From: Arachis hypogaea
Lineage: Eukaryota; Streptophyta; Magnoliopsida; Fabales; Fabaceae
DNA length: 64,000 bases
Direction: 5' to 3'
Assembly (NCBI RefSeq): GCF_003086295.3
Contig: NC_092052.1
Location: 24,713,427-24,777,426 of the forward strand
The notes below the pieces were generated by a model. The model did no database searches, was not told the origin of the DNA, and saw only the letters and a list, made by a program, of their open reading frames with translations. Positions 56,801 to 64,000 of the stretch are shown piece by piece. The first letter of the stretch is position 1, and each line of letters opens with the position of its first letter. The position numbers and the translations under genes were made by a program.

Positions 56801-58134
56801 GCCAATTGGATGGTTCTGTATATTTTTCTGAGTTTTCATGTCTTAGCTAGGCACTTGCGATTGCGTGTACTTAATTGAGATGTGATTTGCTTTTGTTTCC
56901 TTAGATATTCTGCAACAGGTTGCATGTGCTAAGCATTGCATTGCGTTGCATTAACTTATTATACTAAAAACTATATGGTTCTTAGGTTCTTTTCACTTGG
57001 ATGTAGCTTATCATAGGCATTATGATGTTTCTTTTCATTGTCAATTGGATGGTTTTGTATATTTTTCTGAGTTTTCATGTCTTAGGCACTTGGGATTGCG
57101 TGTACTTAATTGAGATGTGATTTGCTTTTGTTTCCTTAGATATTCCGCAATAGGTTCAATGTGCTAAGCATTGCATTGCATTGACTTATTATACTAAAAA
57201 CTGTATGGTTCTTGTCTGTTATTCTAGGTGTTTGATGCTGTGAATGAACTAATGCTTGCATGTTAATGTTTTTATATTTTTGTTTACAATGCAGTGGTTG
57301 TTTTCCGTCTGTATTGATCGTCATTGGTGGCTGTATGCCTTTGAGATTCCTCAAAAAAGGTTGTGGGTACTGGATAGTATGCATTCTGGAGAGCATACTG
57401 ATGAAAGGTAAAAAATACATACTTATGCGGTAAGCATATATCACCTAATTATTGCAACAACATCCTTAGTCGTTAATAATGTAGTTTTGCTAAAGTGTAG
57501 TCACTTTACAAGGGAGAATTATTGAAGACATAGCTAAAGTGTCGATGCCCCATACGAGCCCAAGGGCCTGACTCGTTTCTACCCTAGCGTCCCAAAACAA
57601 CATAATGGGTCAGTTGAAAATGACGCCTATCAATAAGCTTACTAGAAATTCACTTGATAATGATACCTACTCTCATGGTTAAATATAATATTTCTATTTA
57701 TACATGTAGCTGTGATTGTGGTGTAGACGTGATCAAGTTCATGCTGTATTGAAGTCTGGATAAACCCTTGCAATTTTTGGACAATGTGAATTTAAAAATC
57801 CTATCACAATTAAGTTGCACATCTTTCCAATTTATTTCTTTCTTGCTGCCAAAATTTCTGGCTCACACATGATTTTGCCATTCAGGGCATTCTGCAGGAA
57901 TTCCGGAAGGAAATTATACTAGACAAAGTGATGGGTCCGCATAATTCAGACACTGGAATGGCTCTAGATGCATTGGACAGCCATCCTGTGCGCCGCAACT
58001 AACCCAGAAACAAGACTAAGGCGGTGAGATCACCCTTTACAGCATCAAGCACGAAGACTATGCTGCAGCATGCTGGGTTACCCGTCAGAAAGCCAAGCAA
58101 GGGGGGAAGACAATGGAAGAAGACAGATGCCTAG
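53881..58134 (+). pseudogene. Ulp1-type (C48) cysteine protease gene of transposon origin
   Basis: Exon 1 (to 54352) encodes SRCSPSYIHDMMSTLT, EIDEIGFGFLRLLPNW and ELIGRVFGIPSQG, an N-terminal domain found in plant transposon-borne Ulp1 proteins. Introns 54353-54419 and 54780-54860 have good GT/AG sites; the second rejoins FVMLV to LYFQLLQ. Basic, coiled exons lie near 55280-55860. The protease spans 56497-57760: RHWWLYAF (His, 57322-57324), LWVLDSMH (Asp, 57373-57375), PKQHNGS, and CDCGVDVIKFM (Cys, 57717-57719), a complete His-Asp-Cys triad. It ends KGGRQWKKTDA at 58134. Broken by a probable 1-base deletion near 54430 and several stops (about 55480, 55722, 57533, 57744). Such genes are carried by Mutator-like elements (Kaonashi type). 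No terminal repeats were identified. Confidence 0.75.
56740..57230 (+). repeat. Intronic tandem repeat, about 240-bp unit
   Basis: Units with TTTTCACTTGGATGT, TAGGCATTA..ATGTTTCTTTTC, GAGTTTTCATGTCTTA, TTTGTTTCCTTAGATATTC and GCTAAGCATTGCATTGC occur at about 56748-56985 and 56988-57225. Diverged copies recur at 58318-58560 and at 58815-58842 plus 62586-62740, where solo LTR P interrupts one copy. Confidence 0.75.
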
Positions 58135-58842
58135 GTAAAAATTATGAAAACGTGCACATGTCGTACTATTCATATGGTTTTCCTGTGTTACAATTGTGGA
58201 CGTTTATATGGCATTTTCCGCCTTACATCTGTTCTGTGTGAGCCTCATAAATCCTGTTCCACTGCAGGTTTATGATTACCTGTTGCTGAAATTGTGAAGT
58301 TGCTGGTGACTTTATCCAAACTTTTACATGGATGATACTTCTGATAAGCATTAGGATATTTCTTTTCTTTGAGAATTGGATGGTTCTCGATATGTTTTCT
58401 TGGTTATCACGTGCATTGCATTTGCGGGTGCATGTACTTCACTGAGAAGTGAGTGGCTTTTGTTTTCTTAGATATTACTCAGCAGGTTTTATGTGTTAAG
58501 TATTGGCGACTGTCAAGTAATTAGTTCTCAAAATGTGGATGTCTTTAGTTCATTAAGCAATGCATTGCCTAATTATACTATTCAGTCTACTCTGATCGGT
58601 GTATATACCCCATTTGTTTATGACTACATATAAGTGGTACTTCATTCCATTAAGAAGCATGGTGTTAACTAAATAGAAGTTTATTCATTTTATTGTCCTT
58701 GTTTTTTATTGCTAAAATTGTGGGATGCTGGTACGTTAAGCATTGCATGGCCTTCTGTCATAATCAGTCTAGTCGGCGGGTTCGTTTGTGTTGGTACTAG
58801 TGACTTTAACCATTCCTTTAAGTGGATGGTGCTTCTAATAGG
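58135..58842 (+). other. 3' flank of the Ulp1-type gene
   Basis: Holds further diverged copies of the intronic repeat and no protein-coding frame. Confidence 0.5.
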
Positions 58843-59279
58843 TGTAAGACCCAGAAATTTTAGAAAAATCTTATTAAGAGCTAATTTTGATTTATTTATT
58901 CATTAAGTACTTTAATCTTAGAAATTATTTTATTAAAGATAATTAAAGCAAATTTTGATTAATTGAGTTTAAATTAATTTAAGGTTTTATCTAATTTTAT
59001 AATTAACGAATCATTTTCTATATTTAAATTATAAATTTTAGTAAATGTAAAATAATAAGAATTTTACATGATTTGGTTTAAATAATTAAGATTTTGTAAT
59101 TTAATACTTTAATCCTTATAAACAAATAAAATTAATTATATTATTTTATATTTTAAATTAGAATATTTAATTAAAAGTTAATTTAATATAATATCTCTTA
59201 ATTTTATTAAAATTTAACGAAATTTCAATTTGCCCAAAAATCCCTAATTTTACATTTGTCCCAAATCAAATCCTAATTC

Positions 59280-60101
59280 TACCCTAACCCCTAACCACCA
59301 CCGCCACACCCCCTTTTCTTTAAAGAAACACAGCTTCAGAATAAACAAAAAGAAAAAGAGAAGGGAAATGGAAACAGGGAAAGCAGGGAAGAGAGAGTGA
59401 AATCCGAGAAAACAGAGAGAAAGAGAGGGAAGAGTGCCGGTGGAAGGGGAAAGACGCACCAGAGCTAGTGGGCTGTTCCGCCGCTCTTCGTCGTGGCTGA
59501 GGCTATTGCCACCGCAGATGCGTCCGTGCCGTTGTGTGTTGCCATTAGAGGAAGAGGAGCGCGAACCAGAGCCATGCAAGGGAGGAGCAGAGCGCGCGCA
59601 GGGGAGAAGCCACCGTTGCCGTCGCATCTTGCCGCCACTGCCACTGCTGAGGTCACCATCGTCGTCCTCACCGCAAGCAGAGTCACCGCCATCCATGGTG
59701 GAGCCGAGGACAGAGAGTGCCCGAAGAAAGGAGACTGACAGAGGAGGAGTGCGACGTGAGGAAGGAGACGATGTTTACGTCACTACCGTCAAATCTCACC
59801 ACCGCTGCTGGAGCCTCTGGCTGTCGGGACCGCCTTTATTACCACCGCTGATGAAGCTCATTGGAGTTGCTCGAAGGTTACTATCGCTCTACTTGGTTCT
59901 GTTGGAAGCTGCGCTGCTGCGGGTGTGGTTGCCAAAAACTGCCGCCGAAACCCATGTCTTCTGGATTGGTCGGTTAGATGGTATGCAGCAATCGTGTAAG
60001 CCTTTGGTTGTTCAAGCTGGAACCTTTTCCAAACAAGTGAGAATAAACAACACTAAGAGGAGTTTGCAAGCTGCCCCTAGTATTTCTTATTCGTCAATTT
60101 A
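59280..60101 (+). other. GC-rich leader-like region of P
   Basis: An open frame of about 220 codons (59434-60102) exists but has no recognised domain, is dominated by Arg/Ser/Pro and competes with long frames on the other strand. It is probably leader sequence. The part after about 59980 may already belong to the captured host transcript (5' untranslated or N-terminal region). Confidence 0.4.
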
Positions 60102-60645
60102 ATGATGATGGTGGATACGGGTTCTGTGTCAAGAAGTGTTGGTTTCCCTGTGAATATGATGCCAGAAAAAGATGATGATGGCCGGTTTGCAAGTGGAGGG
60201 TGGAAAAGTGAGGATGGAAGGCTTGGCCGTGGGTATTCAAGCTTCAGATGGAAGAGAGTAACGATGGAGGATTTTTATGATATTAAAACATTGAAGATTG
60301 GTGGTCATTCAGTATGCTTATTTGGAATATTTGATGGTCATGGTAGTTCTCGTGCTGCAGAGTATTTGAAAGAGCATCTCTTTGATAATCTCATGAAGCA
60401 TCCAAATTTTCTTTACTGGTGCCAAATTGGCTATAAGTGAAACGTATCAAGGGACTGATTCTCAATTTCTGGATTCTGAAAAAGACACTTTCTGGGATGA
60501 TGGCTCTACTGCTTCAACTGCTGTTTTGGTTGATAACCATCTCTATGTTGCTAATGTTGGAGATTCTGGGACTATAATATTAGCTGGTAAAGCAATTGCT
60601 CTCTCAGGATCATAAACCAAATAGAAGTGATGAACGGATGAGGAA
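60102..60645 (+). pseudogene. Captured protein phosphatase 2C fragment (intronless)
   Basis: Two overlapping frames (60102-60440 and 60427-60615) together match the N-terminal half of a plant PP2C. Motifs in order: RVTMEDFYDIKTLKIGG, CLFGIFDGHGSSRAAEYLKE (metal-binding DGHG), DDGSTASTAVLVDNHLYVAN and NVGDSGTII. No introns separate them although plant PP2C genes usually have several, so the source was probably an mRNA copy. Breaks: a one-base shift near 60410, Gly to Trp before KRVTMED, Gly to Ser in DGHGG, GDSR to GDSG, small deletions near 60580-60612. The catalytic domain is cut off after about 60645. PP2Cs remove phosphate from Ser/Thr; this fragment cannot be active. Confidence 0.85.
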
Positions 60646-62585
60646 TTGATGCGTTTAACTACCGAGCTTTGACTAAATTGAGGTAGGGGTTTTTCTTAAA
60701 ATCGATTTTACATTATAGAGTTGTTATAAATAGATATTAATGTGAGAAACATATGTCTGTGATTATGATTGTCTTATAAATGTGGTTGTTTGCTGGACTG
60801 AATGACTGGCTGCATGATTGCTTGAGTAGTTTGTGATGGCTAAAAAGAAATTAGTTTGAAAGGTTATTTAGTTGATTATTATGAAAAATGGTTTTCTTGG
60901 TTTTGAAGCTATTTTTGATAATGTAAATGAATCGGCTTTGGAAATGATTTGGAATATGAAACTGAATTAATTTTGGAAACGGTTTAATTTTGAGTTAGTC
61001 TGACTTTATAAATGATTTAATATTTGTGCTGGTTTGATTTTAAAAAGAGATTTATTATTGGCACTGATTCGCTTTGAAAACAATTTGATATTGGAACTGG
61101 TTGAATTTTGGAAAATGAATGAGATTTGGAAATGGTTGAGAAAAAGTTTGAGAAATGTTTGGATGGGACCCGAAAAGGGTGGCAAAACCCGAGTTTTAAA
61201 GGAGGTGTTACCGAAATTTTATAAAATTAGAAGTTTCATTTAAAGTAGTTATTTTGAAAGAGTTTTAAGTATTGTATGATTTAAAATTACCTCATTTATC
61301 AAATGAAGAGTTATGTTTTGGATTGGGAATTGTTAGTGAACGGAATGGAAAGAAGGACGATGAGAATTTTCTTTGAAATATGGTTTTTGAATGAATTTGG
61401 AAATGAGATTTGGATTGACGAATGATTATGATGTTGAAAATGTTGAGATATGATCTTTGAATTATTCATATGGCTTATGATTTTGAATTATCTGAGATAC
61501 GAGGTTCCCTGGATAAAGTACCATGGCTTGCCACCACGTGTACCAGGTTGAAAACTCGGTACTCTGTTGACCCTACGACGTAAGTGTGACCGGGCACTAT
61601 ATAAATTCCCGGGAATGTTACCCCCATTGAGCAATATTGATTATTTGAGAAAAAGCTATGCATAGACTCTTGGGGATGCACGTCAGGGGACCGTCTAAGG
61701 ACAATTCAGACTTGTCGGGTTGGCTGGATAACCGACAGATGAGCCTCATCAGCCATAGGACAGGCATGCATCATATGCATTTGTATGCTTTGCTTGGGTT
61801 TGAACTTGTTTTGGTTTGCCTAATTGCTAAACTGTTCTTAACTGCTACTTGAACTATTTGCTGTAATTGCTACCTACTTGTGCTTTCCTTGTCTGTCTTG
61901 CCTGTGTTTGTCCTGGCGTGCTACATTTGAGAATGAACTTTGGTGCTGAATTAATGATTGTGTTGTTTGATTGCGTGGTTGGTTTCTGATTGAGATTTTC
62001 TTATAAGAAAGGAAATGTTTCGGATTTCAATTAGATTAAACATTGTTTCTTTGAAAAAGTTTTGAACGATTACCTACTAGTTTTTAAAGGATTCATAAGG
62101 CGATGATAATCACTGAGCTTGAAAATAATTTTCTTGTTAAATATCTTCTTATGACAACTTTGAAACTCCGTGGTGAGACCATGTGGTTAGGTTCTCACCC
62201 CCTACAGCTTTACATTTTCAGGAACCGGATGAAGAAACATTAAGAAGAGTTAAACTGTGTTTGGTTTCATATGTTGTTGTATGAATTAGATTATTTTCTT
62301 CCCTCATCTTTGTTATAATTAGTTTGTAAGAGGGATAGGAGTTGTATGTTTTATATGTATATTATATTAGAAGATATTATGTAAGGAGTCTTGTATATGA
62401 ATCTATGCCTGCTTGTATTTTTCTTAAGATAAAGTATTTATTTTCTGGATTTCAAAGAACGCAGCGATACAGTGTCGAGTCACAGGCTCCTATTTAAATA
62501 TTTAGTATGTAAAGTAGTCATAATACTTCTTGCTATCAGAGTGACGCAGCCGGAAGCGTGACATTCTAGTAGTGAGGGTGTTACA

Positions 62586-63039
62586 ATAGGCATTGGGATG
62601 TTTCTTTTCATTGCGAAGTGGATGGTTTGGGATATGGTTTCTTTGTTTCATGTGTTAAGCATTTCCGAATGCGCACACTTCATTGAGAAGTGAATGGCTT
62701 TTGTTTTTTTAGATATTTTATAGCAGGTTTTATAGCGGATGTAATCCGCTAGTTTTTGCCAACAAACAAGTGACACTTCGTGATCTTAAAACAATAACAG
62801 TCTCAAAACCTATAATAATTAATAATTAAATAAAAGATAACCACAGTTGTGCTTTATTTCTTTTATTGAATACGTCATAATAGTATCAATGCAAGTGACA
62901 AAGCAAAAATAGTGAGAGTTTATTTAGTTGTGTCTAACGAACCACAAAATCTATCTAAGTATGAGAAACCACCCACACAAAAAAATATACAACCAAAATG
63001 AAAAAAGAATCCTCCATCATCCGAAAAGTGTAATAACAG
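62586..63039. other. Repeat tail and AT-rich spacer
   Basis: 62586-62740 completes the interrupted intronic repeat. 62741-63039 has no recognised gene. An open frame at 62928-63155 is unsupported. Confidence 0.45.
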
Positions 63040-63290
63040 GACGAAGAGACAAAAAGACGAAGAGATTCTGGGGAGTGGGGTGGGGTGGGATTTTGTTTTT
63101 TTTTTTAATATTATTTTTATTAATAGTTAAGGGTAATTTGATAAAAAAAATATAATTGAACTAGAAAAGGACGATTTATAACGTTTTATAACGTTGAAGA
63201 TGATTTTAATAACAAAAAAGAGTTGGGGACGATTTTGATTTTTACCTCAGATTTTAGAGACGAAAAAAGTACTTAACCCATAACATAAAT
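63040..63290. mobile_element. One arm of a relative of the 23698-24905 element
   Basis: AAAGGACGATTT, GTTGGGGACGATTTTGATTTT and GTACTTAACCC follow the same order as the right arm of the Mutator-like element at 24790-24905. No left arm starting GGGTTAAG was found upstream, so it is truncated or strongly diverged. Confidence 0.5.
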
Positions 63291-63533
63291 TACTCCTAAA
63301 TCAATGATGTATTTTTACATATGATGATTAATTAGATCATACAAAAATATCATTTTTAGTTTCACACACAAAATAAGTCTTGATCCATATTAACAATAAT
63401 TTAGAGGCATAATTACGACATGACCTCACATATTATGGATTTTTTTTATATGGATTAGACACTTCTTACTCCAGACATTGTTACAATATTACAAACTCAC
63501 ATACACTACACATTTACATATATGATATTTTTA

Positions 63534-63857
63534 GGTTGTGTTTGGTAGGGAGATTGAGACAGAGAGGCAGATACTAAATTAAGTCTCTATATTGTGTTTA
63601 GTGTAAAATATGCAGGACTGAGTTATATCTCAGTATCATATTTAGTTTAAGATAAATATGGAGATTTATGGGTATATTTGAAATTTGAAAAGTTAAATGA
63701 GAGTATTTTTGAAAAAAAAATTATTAGAGTTTCAGCCTCCATCCTTAGAAATTTCAGTTTTTTGTGTCTCTACTTTTTAGAAGTATTAAAGGGACTGACA
63801 TTTTATGTTCCATGTTTGAAATTTTATATCTAATCTCTGATCATCAAATACAATATT
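63534..63857. mobile_element. MITE candidate (GGTTGTGTTTGGTA type)
   Basis: The left end GGTTGTGTTTGGTAGGGAGA and the right end (reverse complement ATTGTATTTGATGATCAGAG) are imperfect inverted repeats. Blocks like AGAGGCAGATACTAAATTAA and TTTTTGTGTCTCTACTTTTT are mirrored. Limits and target duplication not established. Confidence 0.4.
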
Positions 63858-63864
63858 CAGGCCT

Positions 63865-64000
63865 AGGGGTGTCATCGATTCGATTCTCACACGGCATTAA
63901 CCATTCTGTTTGCTTTTTGTATGACAATCGAACCTAACCAAAAATAGTTTGGTTCAGTCAATTTTTTTATTTTTAAATTCTAATTAACAGAAAATTAATC
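63865..64000. mobile_element. Left end of a hAT-like MITE, cut by the window edge
   Basis: CTAGGGGTGTCATCGATTCG followed by CGAACCTAACC and GGTTCAG words resembles the starts of hAT-like MITEs rich in CGGTTCGGTT. The right end is outside the window. Confidence 0.35.

Larger units (their letters stand above)
58843..62585 (+). mobile_element. Solo LTR P, long, with captured host sequence
   Basis: 3743 bp from TGTAAGACCC to GGGTGTTACA, with perfect ATAGG duplications (58838-58842 and 62586-62590). Same end sequences as O, opposite orientation, different family member. The first 400 bp are very AT-rich. 59280-59760 is a leader-like GC-rich region. A phosphatase fragment lies at 60102-60645. 60650-62585 is ordinary LTR-like DNA. 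A TATATAAAT at 61598-61606 is a possible promoter. No retroelement coding domains are present. Confidence 0.8.

Noticed and set aside
59434..60102. 222-codon frame before the PP2C fragment
   Set aside because: GC-rich, Arg/Ser-rich, long frames also on the other strand, no motif. Best read as LTR leader.
60102..60645. Functional PP2C gene
   Set aside because: It is frameshifted, truncated and carries changes in conserved metal-site and GDSR motifs.

Overview
The window is AT-rich plant nuclear DNA made almost entirely of transposable elements. I find no intact cellular gene. A legume of the peanut genus Arachis is likely. I infer this from the style of the Ty3/gypsy and non-autonomous LTR elements (tRNA-Asp primer sites, clusters of the CpG palindrome ACGCGT) and from general familiarity, not from a search.

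Layout. 1-13100 is intergenic DNA with DNA transposons: a long-TIR Mutator-like element (778-1599), a 2-kb palindromic Mutator-like element with a perfect 9-bp duplication (3787-5799) sitting inside an older element, a Harbinger-like MITE (6271-6469), a hAT-like element (about 6690-8237), and a CACTA element with a decayed transposase-associated gene (8451-11569). 13112-21170 is a nearly complete non-autonomous LTR retrotransposon, here called D, with an open 419-codon frame that is not a recognisable gag or pol.

21729-47625 is one nest of insertions. A 5'-truncated L1-type LINE (minus strand) is split by O, a long solo LTR (23450-45666, duplication GTAAG). O holds a Mutator-like element loaded with triplet repeats (23698-24905), a copia-type solo LTR (about 43911-45520) and A, a Ty3/gypsy element of Tat-like organisation (26304-42299, minus strand). 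A has lost its reverse transcriptase but keeps an antisense, intron-containing accessory gene. A's gag is split by B (32542-41856), a relative of D. B carries a hAT-like MITE in its left LTR and C, a D-type solo LTR (35882-37343, duplication AGTAT), in its open frame. The order of events is LINE, O, A, B, C.

47626-64000 has a 262-bp tandem duplication, a TIR element (48410-49005), a decayed multi-exon Ulp1-type (C48) protease gene of the kind carried by some plant Mutator-like elements (about 53881-58134), and P, a second O-like solo LTR (58843-62585, duplication ATAGG). P carries a captured, intronless fragment of a protein phosphatase 2C gene.

Nothing here works as a cellular pathway. The most interesting system is the D/B/C family: LTR elements without pol that share a primer site, two open frames and the ACGCGT clusters, and so must be mobilised by proteins from another element.
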